Notes: generated from the letters alone by a model not told the origin. Positions 1 through 25,959 are shown, numbered from the stretch's first letter. The stretch: 64,000 nucleotides of DNA from Chrysomallon squamiferum (GCA_012295275.1 CM022671.1:29841250-29905249), one strand, 5' to 3'. Numbers and translations: made by a program.

Positions 1-1529
1 GCATATATATATATACACAGATATACTTATATACATACATAGATAAATATATACATAAATATGTAATTACATAATACATATATACGTACGTACGTACATA
101 CATATACATGTAAAAAAAAAATGCAATATTAATAATATAGTACATATATAAATAACCACTGGAATTTGTGTGTATGTGGGTGTGTTTCCATATATATATA
201 TTTGTGTGTATGTATAATTAACATATGCATGCATGCATATATTCACGAATAAATGTATTCATACATAACCAGTGAAGTAGTTAAAATATGTATGGAAAAC
301 ACTGAAACAGTCTTCTTTGGTCTTTTCCTACTCATAATAGATTTACTGCTTATACCGTACAGGCTCTTCCGAGGGCTGCCGAGGTCTTTCCAAAAAAAAA
401 AAAAAAAAATATCGAGTAATACCTTATCTTCTACAACTTCTGTATACAATTTGGCTCTTTTTTTTAATGAGGCAAGGAAATATTTCAGATTTACTTTCCA
501 CAATGCATACAAGTTTTTAAAAAGAATTCGGACCTCCCCACCCCAGCTCTTAGCAACTGCGGCTCTCTGGGTTGTCGATTACGCACCCACGTCATATTAA
601 TGTCTGCGGACGGGCCTGTCGTATTTAAATCTAAAAATATCCGATTTATCTCATACTCGCGTTCAAGTTTTACTAACATAGCCCTTACACTTCTTACCGC
701 TAACATTTTGACAAAGACAAGAACCATTTTTTTTTTTTTTTTTTTTTAATGTTAGTTTTGCTATCTAGGCAGTAATAGCATCGGTAACTGGCGATGTTTT
801 GTAATAATTTCCCAAGAACATTATCTAGGTTATTGTTGTAGCCACTAAACTGTGATTAAAAATAATTTCTAACTAAATATCTGACTAATATTTAACATTT
901 ATGTTTTGTGGTTTCTGTGTTAAATTATGAAACTAAAAAAAAAAAAAAGAAGCTGAAAAAGAAGAAAGAAAAGGTGATACATCAGTGAACTGTGCTGAGC
1001 CAGGGGGCGTGTCTGCCGCAGAACATCTGTCATTTAATTAGCCATGCATATTTATTTTAAATAACCTTCCAGCTAACCAATGTTTGAACTCGACCTAAGT
1101 GTTATATATCAGTAGGCGGAGCTTAAAACGTTTGACAGTTAGCAGACGTCTTGTTCAGAGTATTTGAAACTTATAATTTTATCGCAAAAAGCAAAAACTA
1201 ATTCATGTAATAAATAATTTTTAATTTTGATATTTTATGAAAATATTCACTGTTGGTTTGATTAATATCCAAAACCAAATAGCCCGAAATATCCATCTAA
1301 CTTATTTTATTTAATCAGACACACACACACAAACACACTTGTTTATTATTTATTTAGTTAGTATTATTAAAATAATACTGACAGAATTTTTCACGTTCCT
1401 GGTAAGAGAAATAAATAATTTTTTTCAGTCGAATTAAAAAACATAAATAAATAAAATAGCAATAGGATTCGTTCATAATATAAACTGATCGAGATTTTTA
1501 TTTATGCTCCAAAAATTCTATTTTATAAA

Positions 1530-1605
<76 letters not shown>

Positions 1606-1681
1606 AAATAGGTTTGTCTTTTTGTTTATTATATTTAATTAGTAATTTTACTTTTAATAGTTATTAATATTTTGTTTTCCA

Positions 1682-1735
<54 letters not shown>

Positions 1736-1880
1736 TAACGAATAAACCCGAACACTTTATTTTATATTTGGATAACAGTATACAACGGTGGATGTTTCTT
1801 AGTAATCGAAATTCGTAACTTACGCAAGGTGAAGCGAGTATTTCTCCAACGTGGCCATTACAAATTCTCACACGTTTACG
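1..1880. other. 5' flank of P450 gene A, duplicated upstream of gene B
   Basis: No gene is supported here. From about 118 onward the sequence aligns in patches with 14345-16160 upstream of gene B. Shared landmarks include a block with GGACCTCCCCACCCCAGCTC near 531 and 15171, and a (TTA)n tract at 1685-1735. The extreme left end is low-complexity TA/TACG repeat. The long (GA)n at 1534-1602 has shrunk to a few units in the other copy, at about 15861. Short open frames here run through homopolymers and trinucleotide repeats and are not credible genes. Confidence 0.7.
1534..1602. repeat. (GA)n microsatellite
   Basis: An uninterrupted GA dinucleotide run of about 69 bp lies 0.5 kb upstream of the start codon of P450 gene A. 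The matching position upstream of gene B keeps only about five units. Confidence 0.95.
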
Positions 1881-1884
1881 ACTC

Positions 1885-1925
1885 ACTGTACTATAAAAAT
1901 ATCCGAATAATTTCATTGGCTGTTT
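1885..1925 (+). promoter_or_regulatory. Possible core promoter of P450 gene A
   Basis: TATAAAAATA begins at 1892, with an inverted CCAAT box (ATTGG) at about 1915, some 175 nt before the ATG at 2069. The arrangement is preserved before gene B. Conservation in a recent duplicate is weak evidence of function, so this call rests mainly on the motif and its spacing to the first exon. Confidence 0.3.
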
Positions 1926-2068
1926 TCCCTCCGCTTATTCGTACGATTGTAGTTACACTATTTACCACAAGGCTGTCAAGAGGTTTTGGTTTAGCAGTGT
2001 TTACATGATCGATCGTCTCAAGAAAGTTGACAGTTGTTGTTGCTGACTGCCGAGCAGGAACTACAGCC

Positions 2069-9609
<7,541 letters not shown>

Positions 9610-9643
9610 TAATTTCATGGCAAGTAGATAGACAGATGGTCTT

Positions 9644-9649
9644 AATAAA
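9644..9649 (+). terminator. Poly(A) signal of P450 gene A
   Basis: AATAAA begins 35 nt after the stop codon. The same hexamer stands at the same distance after the gene B stop (22739-22744). A short 3' UTR is implied. Confidence 0.6.
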
Positions 9650-10793
9650 CTTTTAATGTCATATTTTAATAATTATCCAAGTTTATTCTGATAATATTTA
9701 TTTTGTTTCAGTATTTAAACTTTATGACTGAAGTGTTTGTAAAATTAACAGATATTTAACATTTGTAGATGAAATGTTATAAAAGTGAACGTTTGAGAAA
9801 CCAGAAAACGTAACATTCATTACTGAAATGTGACACAATATTTGAAATATTTGAATAAAAAAAACCTTACAATTTATACTAACAATCGTACAATGTGCGA
9901 AATTACAGAAATATTGTTATTAAAGGACGTCGCAAGGTCAAATTAAAGGTCAAACAAAAGATCAAAAGATGATGAGGAACTCTTAGCTTGGTCTGTAGTA
10001 GAAGTAATTACCGATTTGCTTTCCTTATGCATTCCCGTTTCACTAACACCAACATTATGATTGCTGAGAAATTTAGATCTAAAGATTGCAGACCATGCAT
10101 ATTTTGACCAAAAAATATCCAGATTTTGAAGGGCCATATTTACTTAATTATAAGCCTGATGAAGGTACTTTTCTTAATGTTTAGGCATTTGAGACCTAAA
10201 GAAATGTTATATGTTCCAATTTTTATAAAACTCGTAATCTGCCGAGCTATACCCAGTATATGAATTGACATACAATTACACATTCAGTGAATTATGTAAG
10301 GACTTCTTTAAGGACTATCCTTGGTAGCTATTTGTAACTAGGATCTTTTGAAATGCACCAAAATATCACGAAATATTATAATAACGAGTCCATCTTGTAC
10401 ACACCTTACTATCTAACCAGCAACACACACTGTATTATCATCAGTCAACGACAGATCAGAAAAATTTAGTCGTATGATGTACAGGACACCTGTGATCAAA
10501 ATGGACTTATATTTCATTTTATAAACATTTACAATAATTTCTTAACATTGTAATAAAGATACAGACTTGATTTTATTGCTAGCTACTTACTTTTGATAAA
10601 GTTGTAGGCTGTACTGTAGAGGACAAAACCTACAACCCGAGTGGACTTTTTATTTTATAAACTTTTACAATCATTTCTTGACACTGTTATTAAGATATAT
10701 TTTTATTGCTAACTTCTTATTTTTAATAAAGAAATGTTTAAAATACATTTGTGTATTTTGTTGCAGTAATTTAGAATTAATCTATTATTATTA

Positions 10794-10873
<80 letters not shown>

Positions 10874-12060
10874 TCTACATTATATTTAGAATGCAAATTA
10901 TGTTAAATAATAGCTGTAATTATAAATCATAAAATATACATCCACTGAACATTACAACACACAGAATGTGCAATCTTAGGGCATTAAAATTCACAAAATG
11001 TATAACGTTTGGACAGTATAATTTAATGTCCTATCAAACTATTCTAATAGTTTTTAATATTCTGTTTCTGTTTGGAGGAAATAGCAAACAATTCGTACGT
11101 GCCCCAATAAACTAAGTTTTAAATTCTGATAGCCGTAAATTAGGATTGTGAAAATATAAAAAGTAAACAATAAAATATTGCAAACACCCCTCCAAAAAAA
11201 ACACCTAAAAAAATCAAAAAACAATCCAAAACCAAACCAAACGAAAGCAAAATAACAAAATAACTCACCCCACAAAAAACAAACACAAACAAAACAACAA
11301 GAACAAAAAAGAAACAAAGAAAATAAACAGAAATAACAACAGCGAAAGTGAATAATAATAATAAAAATATGTATGTATGTATATATAATATATATATGTA
11401 TGTATCTATAAAACTCAGTGATTTTGTGTAACAGAAAATGATTTACGTTTTACTCATCTCTTGACAGTGCTGATATGAGCGATTATTAAATGGTAATATT
11501 TTACGTCATATAATTGTTGACGTCATCAATACTATTTACAAGATTTCCTGTTTGTGTGGATATAATAACTGGAAGAAGAAGAAGGAGAACGAGCGATTAT
11601 TAAATGGTATGTTTTACGTCATATGTGTATCAATATAACAATGTGTATATATAACAATGGGAAGAAGAAGGAGGAAGAAAAAGAATAGTAATTGTTCTTC
11701 TTATGCTTTTTCGTTCTAATTCTAATAATTCCGACTTCTTCGAAACACCATCATGATAAAATAAAAATAATAATTTGCTTTTATTTTAATGAAAAGCCAT
11801 CATAAATGACATTATGAAATTTAACAGCACTGTTAAAATCCAGGCACTAAAATTTTCATAATCTAATTTGAACGCTCTGCCATAGAATACTTTTATTAAA
11901 AACTAGTATTTTTTCATCATCAACTCTGTGAATCCAATTTACTGGGACAAAAATTATTGTTGTTGTTGTTGTTGTTGTTGTTGTTATTATTATTAATCTA
12001 CGAAAGACATAAATATTTTTTCCAATATACATCTATACTGCCTAAGGAATGATGTTACCT
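9650..12060. other. 3' flank of gene A, no gene seen
   Basis: AT-rich flank that aligns with 22745-25330 behind gene B. It contains a (TTA)n run at 10797-10870 and short GAAGAAGAA and poly(A)/(AAC) tracts. At about 11650 it shows the uninterrupted sequence that in the second copy is split by a 501-bp transposon (24617-25117). No coding region or RNA gene is supported. Confidence 0.7.
10797..10870. repeat. (TTA)n microsatellite
   Basis: About 24 trinucleotide units. The matching locus behind gene B (about 23805-23865) is shorter and is interrupted by a TTG run. Confidence 0.95.
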
Positions 12061-12473
12061 GTAATTATTATGACGTCATACAATTTCCAGATTGCGATAC
12101 TTCATTGTTGCTGGAAGCTTCATTATTGTTAAGCATTAAAGAAATCTTTTGATACAGTGTATTGAAATAATATAGTATCAGATTATTATTATTATTATTA
12201 TGAGAAGAAATAATATAAAAGTTATACTACGTTGTTTTTTGGTCAATCCATTCTCAGATGTTTATTTATTTATTTATTTCTGTTGGTCATGCCATTAAAT
12301 TACTGTTATAAATTTTACTGAAATAAATTTAATGTAACAAAAATTATTTATTTATTTATTTATTACTATTATTATTACTTTAGTGTTGGTCAATCCATTA
12401 TCATATATATATATTCATTTAATATTTAAAATACATAGAAAGGAAAAAAAGAAAAAAAGAAAAGAAAAGTAAT

Positions 12474-12546
12474 CGCCCAACGTGGGGCTCGAACCCACGA
12501 CCCCGAGATTAAGAGTCTCGTGTTCTACCGACTGAGCTAGCCGGGC
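12474..12546 (-). tRNA. tRNA-Lys(CTT): tRNA-Lys (anticodon CTT), copy 1
   Basis: A 73-nt cloverleaf on the minus strand: acceptor GCCCGGC with GTTGGGC, anticodon loop CTCTTAA, T arm GTGGG-TTCGAGC-CCCAC, discriminator G, no intron. The D stem has GAAC where the other copies have GAGC, which gives a C-A mismatch. T-rich sequence for Pol III termination follows downstream (A-rich on the plus strand at 12440-12470). It may be functional but is less canonical than the copy at 14169. Confidence 0.88.
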
Positions 12547-13006
12547 TTCCGCTCGCTTTTTTTTTTATCACTGATTAATACATACATACATATATAATAC
12601 ATTCGTAACATATATAATACATATGTACTACGTACATACACATTTAATTTTTATGACGTCATACAATTTCCAGATTGCGATACTTCATTGTTGCTGGAAG
12701 CTTCATTATTGTTAAGCATTAAAGAAATCTTTTGATACAGTGTATTGAAATAATATAGTATCAGATTATTATTATTATTATTATGAGAAGAAATAATATA
12801 AAAGTTATACTACGTTGTTTTATTGGTCAGTCCATTCTCAGATGTTTATTTATTTATTTATTTCTGTTGGTCATGCCATTAAATTACTGTTATAAATTTT
12901 ACTGAAATAAATTTTACATGGATGAAATAATGTCATCACACATTTGATGAATAACATTAATAGTAAGGATGATACATATAAATGTTGTTTTTTAAATAAA
13001 AATTGC

Positions 13007-13079
13007 AGCCCAACGTGGGGCTCGAACCCACGACCCCGAGATTAAGAGTCTCGTGCTCTACCGACTGAGCTAGCCAGGC
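13007..13079 (-). tRNA. tRNA-Lys(CTT): tRNA-Lys (anticodon CTT), copy 2
   Basis: A 73-nt cloverleaf with anticodon CTT and intact D, anticodon and T stems. The acceptor has GCCTGGC instead of GCCCGGC, making a U-G wobble at the fourth pair, and the discriminator is U rather than G. A TTTTT run follows within about 10 nt. It shares these variants with the copies at 13600 and 25960, marking a subfamily that may be under weaker constraint. Confidence 0.85.
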
Positions 13080-13168
13080 TTATATCATCTTGTAAGTTAA
13101 TTCGAATGTACTGAAAATCGGTATCTTTTAGGCTAGTGACTAATTAAAATTAAATATATATAATATAC

Positions 13169-13171
<3 letters not shown>

Positions 13172-13251
<80 letters not shown>
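13172..13251. repeat. (CT)n microsatellite
   Basis: An uninterrupted run of about 80 bp immediately beside a decayed tRNA-Lys fragment. Confidence 0.95.
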
Positions 13252-13252
<1 letters not shown>

Positions 13253-13254
<2 letters not shown>

Positions 13255-13287
13255 GTGGGGATTAAGTATCGTGTTCTAGCTAGCCAG
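13253..13287 (-). pseudogene. tRNA-Lys remnant 1
   Basis: Short pieces match the neighbouring tRNA-Lys genes in order (GTGGGG, ATTAAG, TCGTGTTCTA, GCTAGCCAG on the plus strand) with the intervening parts deleted. No cloverleaf is possible. It abuts a (CT)n run, as does the second remnant. Confidence 0.55.
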
Positions 13288-13599
13288 AGTTTTGATTGCT
13301 TATCCGTGAATCAGAATTTATTAAAAAACCATTTTTCATCATCAACTTAATCATCCTGCAAGCACAACTCACTGAATCCTATTTATTGTAACCAGAATTA
13401 TTTATTTATTTAGTACTATTATTATTGGTTTTATATATATATAATTTTTCATTTAAATCTTAAAAAACATAGAAAAAAAAAGTAATCGGTCGGTCATGCC
13501 ATTAAATTACTGTTATAAATCTTACTGAAATAAATACAGTTGAATAACATTAATAGTAAGGATGATATATATAAATGTTGTTTTTTAAATAAAAATTGT

Positions 13600-13672
13600 A
13601 GCCCAACGTGGGGCTCGAACCCACGACCCCGAGATTAAGAGTCTCGTGCTCTACCGACTGAGCTAGCCAGGC
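13600..13672 (-). tRNA. tRNA-Lys(CTT): tRNA-Lys (anticodon CTT), copy 3
   Basis: A 73-nt gene identical to copy 2 through the cloverleaf, with anticodon CTT, the U-G wobble at acceptor pair 4 and discriminator U. The flanks are also shared with copy 2 (TTTTTTAAATAAAAATTG downstream), so it is a recent local duplicate. Confidence 0.85.
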
Positions 13673-13809
13673 TTGTATCAACTTGTAACTGAATTCGAAT
13701 GTACTGAAAATCAGTATCATTTATATTTTAAATAAAATAATTTATATATATCTATATATATAATGTAACAAATATAACTGCTAATATACTACTACTACTA
13801 CTACTACTA

Positions 13810-13812
<3 letters not shown>

Positions 13813-13883
<71 letters not shown>
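13813..13883. repeat. (CT)n microsatellite
   Basis: An uninterrupted CT run of about 70 bp preceded by a (CTA)n stretch. It is a paralogue of the tract at 13172 and likewise abuts a tRNA remnant. Confidence 0.95.
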
Positions 13884-13886
<3 letters not shown>

Positions 13887-13887
13887 A

Positions 13888-13924
13888 TGTGGGGATTAAT
13901 ATCGTGTTCTGTTCTAGCTAACAA
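13888..13924 (-). pseudogene. tRNA-Lys remnant 2
   Basis: Same residual pieces as the remnant at 13253 (GTGGGG, ATTAA, ATCGTGTTCT, CTAGCTA) with further decay. It probably duplicated together with its (CT)n neighbour. Confidence 0.5.
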
Positions 13925-14134
13925 GACTTTTGATTGCTTATCCGTGAATCAGAATTTATTAAAAAACCATTTTTCATCATCAACTTAATCATCCTGCAAA
14001 CACAATTCTGTGAATCCAATTTAATGTAACAAAAATTATTTATTTATTTATTTATTACTATTATTATTACTTTAGTGTTGGTCAATCCATTATCATATAT
14101 ATATATTCATTTAATATTTAAAATACATAGAAAG

Positions 14135-14165
<31 letters not shown>

Positions 14166-14168
14166 AAT

Positions 14169-14241
14169 CGCCCAACGTGGGGCTCGAACCCACGACCCCG
14201 AGATTAAGAGTCTCGTGCTCTACCGACTGAGCTAGCCGGGC
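14169..14241 (-). tRNA. tRNA-Lys(CTT): tRNA-Lys (anticodon CTT), copy 4, the canonical member
   Basis: A 73-nt cloverleaf in which every stem pairs: acceptor GCCCGGC/GTTGGGC, D stem GCTC/GAGC, anticodon stem CGAGA/TCTCG around CTCTTAA, T stem GTGGG/CCCAC, discriminator G. A long T run (poly-A on the plus strand, 14130-14163) follows for Pol III termination. Of the five copies this one has no defect. Confidence 0.95.
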
Positions 14242-14478
14242 TTCCGCTCGCTATTCAGTGAATCCACATTTGTTGATACCACAACACTTTTTTTTTATCA
14301 CTGATTAATACATACATACATATATAATACACATTTAATTTTTCAAAATTGCAATATTAATAATATAGTACACTCATATATAATTAATCATTGGAATTTG
14401 TGTGTATGTGTGTGTGTTTGCATATATGTAAATTTTATGCATGTACATTTTTAATGCATATATTTAAATAAGTGTGTA

Positions 14479-14521
<43 letters not shown>

Positions 14522-14537
14522 TAATAATAATAATAAA

Positions 14538-14573
<36 letters not shown>

Positions 14574-15567
14574 AAAATATCGTCATCATCATCATCAACA
14601 TCACCATCATCACGATCACCTTTGCAGCCGTAATCATTTTTACTGTAACAACTAAAATGAAATTTAATTAATTAATTTTATAGGAAAAATATTAATAGTC
14701 TGATAATGAAGACCAAGTCTGATGTTAAGTTTTTCATATAACATATTATTATGCTATATTATTGCTTGGATTCAGGACTAATATGTCAACAATGTTTTTT
14801 ATTTATTATCTCTGTCTGAAGAAATGGATCCGTTTAAAAGTCTGATGCGCATGCGTCATGTCACGCTTTGGGCAAACATACCTATGTAAGGTAATAATCC
14901 CTTTAATGAAAGTAAAAATATACACAAAACTATAAAAGTAGTTAAAATGTACATGAAAAAAAAAAAAAAAAAATCTGATGATGTGAACTGTTTGAAGTAG
15001 GGCCTGGTCAGACAGTTGCAGACATGGAGTGATAGCTTATCTTCTACAATTTCTGTATAAAATATAGCTTTTTTTCTTTTTAATGAGGCAAATAAACATT
15101 TCAAATTTACTTCCCACAATGCAGGAAAATGTAGTCTCCTGCATTCTAGATTTCAAAAAGAATTCGGACCTCCCCACCCCAGCTCGTTAAAACTGCGGCT
15201 GTCTTGGGTTGTCGATTAAGAACCCACGTCATATTAATGTCTGCGGACGGGCCTGTCGTATTTAAATCTAAAAATATCCGATTTATCACACTCGCGTTGA
15301 AGACTTACACACAAAGCCCTTACACTTCTTACCGCTAACATTTTGACAAGAACCATTTAATTTTTTATTATTATTTTTTTAATGTGAGTTTTATTAACTA
15401 GGCAGAAATAGCATCGGTAACTAGCGATATGTTTAGTAATTATTTTCCAAGAACATTATCTAGGTTATTGTTGTAGGCAATAAACTGTGATTAAAAATAA
15501 TTTCTAACTGAATATTAGACTAATATTTAACATTTATGTTTTGTGGTTTCTGTGTTTGATTATGAAA

Positions 15568-15604
<37 letters not shown>

Positions 15605-15948
15605 CCTGATCTTTATTAAACAAGGTGATATAGTCAGTGAACTGAACTGAACTGAAAACAATTAAAGTGTTGAACCAGGGGGCGTGTCTGTCGTAGAACG
15701 GAAGTCATTTAATTATCCATGCATATTTATTTTAAATAAACTGCTAGTTAGCCCATGTTATATAGTAGGCGGAGCTAAAAACGTTTGACAGTTAGCAGAC
15801 GGTTTGTTTTGAGTATTTGTAACTTATAATTTTATCGCAAAAAGCAACGTAACATAACTAAGAGAGAGAGTCAGTTTAAACAGGTTTGTCTTTTTATTTA
15901 TTTTTTATTAGTAATTTTACTTTTAATAGTTATTAATATTTTGTTTTC

Positions 15949-16007
<59 letters not shown>

Positions 16008-16160
16008 TAACGACTAAACCCGAACACTTTATGTTATATTTGGATAACAGTATACAACGGTGGATGTTTCTTAGTAATCGAAATTGGTAACTTACGCAAG
16101 GTGAAGCGAGTATTTCACCAACGTGGCCATTACAAATTCTCACACGTTTACGACTCACTG
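14242..16160. other. Start of the second duplication block: 5' flank of gene B
   Basis: From about 14345 this aligns with the left end of the window, so the duplication boundary is at or beyond the window start. It contains (AAT)n and (TTA)n runs at 14478-14570, a poly(A) run at 15571-15601 and a (TTA)n run at 15951-16005. No gene is supported. Confidence 0.7.
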
Positions 16161-16198
16161 TACTATAAAAATATCCGAATAATTTCATTGGCTGTTTT
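16158..16198 (+). promoter_or_regulatory. Possible core promoter of P450 gene B
   Basis: TATAAAA at 16164-16170 and an inverted CCAAT (ATTGG) at about 16187 lie 174 nt before the ATG, matching the layout in front of gene A. Confidence 0.3.
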
Positions 16199-16337
16199 CC
16201 CTCCTCTAGTTCGTACGATTGCAGTTACACTATTTACCACAAGGCTGTCAAGAGGTTTTGGTTTAGCAGTGTTTACATGATCGATCGTCTCAAGAAAGTT
16301 GACAGTTGCTGCTGACTGCCGAGCAGGAACTTTAATT

Positions 16338-22704
<6,367 letters not shown>

Positions 22705-22738
22705 TAATTTCATGGCAAGTAGATAGACAGATGGTCTT

Positions 22739-22744
22739 AATAAA
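22739..22744 (+). terminator. Poly(A) signal of P450 gene B
   Basis: AATAAA 35 nt after the stop codon, in the same context as behind gene A. Confidence 0.6.
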
Positions 22745-24616
22745 CTTTTAATGTCATATTTTAATAATTATCCAAGTATATTCTGATAATATTTATTTTA
22801 TTTCAGTATTTAATCTTTATGACTGAAGTGTTAGTAAAATTAACAGATATTTAATATTTGTAGATGAAATGTTAAATAAGTGTACGTTTGGGAAACCAGA
22901 AAACGTAACATTCATAACTGAAATGTGACCCAATATTTGAAATATTTTAATGAAAAAAAAAATGTATATATTAACTTACGTTTTATACTAACAATCGTAC
23001 AATGTGCGAAATTACAGAAAGATTGCAGACCATGCACATTTTGACCACAAAATATTCAAATACTATAGGCCCGATGATGATAAATGTCTTAATATTTAGG
23101 CATTTGAGACCGTAAGAAATGTTATATATACGCTCTGTCACAGTAAATTGTAATCGGTTGGGCTACTATGTGAACTGATACAGAATTACACATTCAGTGG
23201 ATTATATATATATATGTATGTGTATTTATAATTATTATTATTAAAAGAACTATAGTGCTCTTCTTTAAGGACTGTTTGTAACTAGGTTCTTTTTAAATGC
23301 ACCAAAATAGCACGAAATATTATAATAACGAGTCCCTCTTGTACACACCTTACTATCTAACCAGCAACACACACTGTATTATCATCAGTCAACGACAGAT
23401 CAGAAACAATTAGTTGTATGATGTACAGGACACCTGTGATCAGAATGAACTTATATTTCATTTTATGAACATTTACAATAATTTCTCAACATTGTAATAA
23501 AGATACAGACTTGATTTTATTGCTAGCTACTTACTTTTGATAAAGTTGTAGGCTGTACTGTAGAGGACAAAACCTAAAACCCGAGTGGACTTTTTATTTT
23601 ATAAACTTTTACAATCATTTCTTGACACTGTTATTAAGATATATGTTTATTGCTAACGTCTTACTTTTAATAAAAAAATGTTTAAAATAATTTTGTTTGT
23701 TATTTTTGTTACAGTAATTTAAAATTGGTGTAGTACAATGCATTGGTATTTGCTAATTAGACTGTAAGCATTTTATGTAAGTTTTATATATGTTTATCAA
23801 TTTATTATTAATTTATTATTATTATTATTGTTGTTGTTGTTGTTGTTGTTATTATTATTATTATATTTAGAATACAAATTAGGTTAAATAATAGCTGTAA
23901 TTATAAATCACAAAATACACAACCACTGAACATTACAACACACAGAACGTGTAGTCTTTGGACACTATAATTTACTATGCTATCAAGCTGTTCTAATAGT
24001 TTTTAATATTCTGTTTTTGTTTGCAGGAAATAACAAATAATTCGTATGTGCCCCAGTAAACTAAGTTTTAAATTCTGTATATTAGGATTGTGAAAATATA
24101 AAAAGTAAACAATGAAATATTGTTAAACTCCCCTAAAAAAAAACCCACCTAAAAAGAAACAAAAAAAAAAAAAAAAAAAAAAAACAACACCAAACAAAAT
24201 AACAGAAAATAACCCACCCCCAAAAGCAAACACAAACAAAACAACAACAACAACAAAGAAACAAACAAAACAGAAATAACAACAACTAAAATGAATAATA
24301 AAAAAAATATGTATATAGTTATATAAAATATATATATGTATGTATCTATAAAACTCAGTGATTTTGTGTAATAGAAAATGATTTACCTTTTACTCATCTT
24401 GACAGATCTGATATGAGCCATTATTAAATGGTAATGTTTTACGTCATATAATTGTTGACGTCATCTATACTATTTACAAGATTTCGACTGTTTGTGTGTA
24501 TATAATAACTGGAAGAAGAAGAAGGAGAAAGAGCGATTATTAAATGGTAATGTTTTACGTCATATAATTGTTGACGTCATCAATACTATTTACAAGATTT
24601 CGACTGTTTGTGTATA
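22745..24616. other. 3' flank of gene B, no gene seen
   Basis: Aligns with 9650-11640 behind gene A. It holds a (TTA)/(TTG) trinucleotide run at about 23805-23865 and a poly(A) run at about 24159-24184. A local repeat of about 115 bp containing ATTATTAAATGGTAATGTTT begins near 24420 and again near 24535. No coding region is supported. Confidence 0.65.
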
Positions 24617-25117
24617 CAGTATACCCTCACCTGTTCGCGGTTCCCCATTCGCGGCCCCGCATATTCGCGGGTTAGGCTCTTAACCCTATCGCATCGTATG
24701 CTGGTATACCAGGCGAGCGTCATAACGTCATAAAAACAAATGCTCAATTCTAATACATGTGTTGTACGCATAGAAAATGACTTTACGGTACAGTAATACA
24801 GTATGGGTAACTATGCTATGCGGTGTTACTGTCCTCCTGTACTTACGTTTCTTTCTGATTAAAATATTGTTTCAGTACAAAATTAAAATGTGTTTACATT
24901 ATCATTACTACATTAGTGAAATACATAACTGCATGCAATATTACTACATTATTACTGTATTAATGAGTAAGAGTGTCTTTAGAAAGTGTTTGGGAAGCAT
25001 TTAGTACCGTATATAATCTCATAATAGACGTTTTAAAACTGCATCCAATATTCGCGGTTTTTCGCTATTCGCGGGGGGGTAAAGAACGTAACCCCCGCGA
25101 ATAGCGAGGGAATACTG
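24617..25117. mobile_element. Pogo/Tigger-like MITE, 501 bp, with TA target duplication
   Basis: Terminal inverted repeats: the left end begins CAGTATACCCTCACCTGTTC; the right end, read inward, begins CAGTATTCCCTCGCTATTCG. Both lead into GCGGGG-type sequence and both are flanked by TA. The block behind gene A has continuous sequence at this point (about 11650), a natural empty site, so the element arrived after the duplication. No transposase domain is visible; a small open frame inside it is chance. The family assignment rests on TIR style and the TA target. Confidence 0.75.
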
Positions 25118-25585
25118 TATAATAATGGGAAGAAGAAGGAGGAGAAAAAGAATAGTAATTGCTCTTCTTATTCTTTTTCTTTCTAATTCTAATAATTCTT
25201 CGAAACACCATCATGATAAAATTAAAATAATAATTTGCTTTTATTTTAATGAACAGCCATCATAAGTGACATTATGAAATTTAACAGCACTGTGAAAATC
25301 CAGGCACTAAAATCTAATTTGAACGCTCTGTCATAGTATAGATGGAACTTGAATTGTCTGATGCTTCTAGCTGTACTCTCCAGTTTTTACAGTTGTATCC
25401 TGAATTATTTCCCTTTTCTGTTTCAGCCGTTACCAAAAGTCGGTACCTGTTCTTTCCTTTTTTAAATATAACACACTCACACAACACTATTATTAAAAAC
25501 TAGTATTTTTTCATCATCAACTTAATCTAATTTGAAGGCTCTGCCATAGAATAGATTGAACTTGAAATGTCTGATGCTTCTAGCT

Positions 25586-25863
25586 TCAGTGGGAGCATTC
25601 AGCAGCTGACTAAAACTCACCTTCTTAAACAAGTCAGAAGCCACGCATATAGCTGGTGCCAGATGCACGATAACATTAGTGGGTGAACACTTGACTAGAC
25701 TGCACAAGCTGTTGTGCTCAGCTAGGCTGTAATTACAATTTTACCCTATACATTTATAATTTTTACCCATATAGGGTAAAATAAAAACAAATATTGATAT
25801 TACTATATTTTTCATATTGCCCCCCGATTATTATTGAATTGCCCCCCACGTTGGGAATCACTG
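25586..25863. mobile_element. hAT-like MITE, about 278 bp, with 8-bp target duplication
   Basis: The right end, read inward, is CAGTGATTCCCAACGTGGGG, typical of hAT termini; the left end begins TCAGTGGGAG. The flanks are TTCTAGCT (25578-25585) and TTCTAACT (25864-25871), an 8-bp duplication with one mismatch. A neighbouring duplicate at 25341-25437 reads straight through (GCTTCTAGCTGTACTCTCC), giving an empty-site paralogue. No coding capacity is recognised. Confidence 0.65.
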
Positions 25864-25959
25864 TTCTAACTGTACTCTCTAGTTTTTACAATTGTATTCT
25901 GGATTATTTCCCTTTTCTGCTTCAGCCGTTATTGTTGTTTTCTTTAAAATAAAAATTGC

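Larger units (their letters stand above)
12071..14160. repeat. Mosaic of locally duplicated modules carrying tRNA-Lys genes
   Basis: A module of about 170 bp that begins TGACGTCATACAATTTCCAG is repeated nearly exactly at 12071-12240 and 12654-12823. A second module with TTCTGTTGGTCATGCCATTA recurs at about 12262, 12845 and 13488. A third, GATTGCTTATCCGTGAATCA, recurs at about 13294 and 13931. A fourth, TTAGTGTTGGTCAATCCATT, recurs at about 12380 and 14074. Each tRNA gene sits between copies, so the cluster grew by repeated local duplication. Confidence 0.85.

Noticed and set aside
1635-1916. Minus-strand frame repeated almost unchanged at 15898-16188
   Set aside because: It ends in a TTA/ATT repeat, overlaps the presumed promoter, and its conservation is explained by the recent duplication.
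24777-25004. Small plus-strand frame as a transposase
   Set aside because: It lies inside the 501-bp MITE and shows no DDE or DNA-binding motif.
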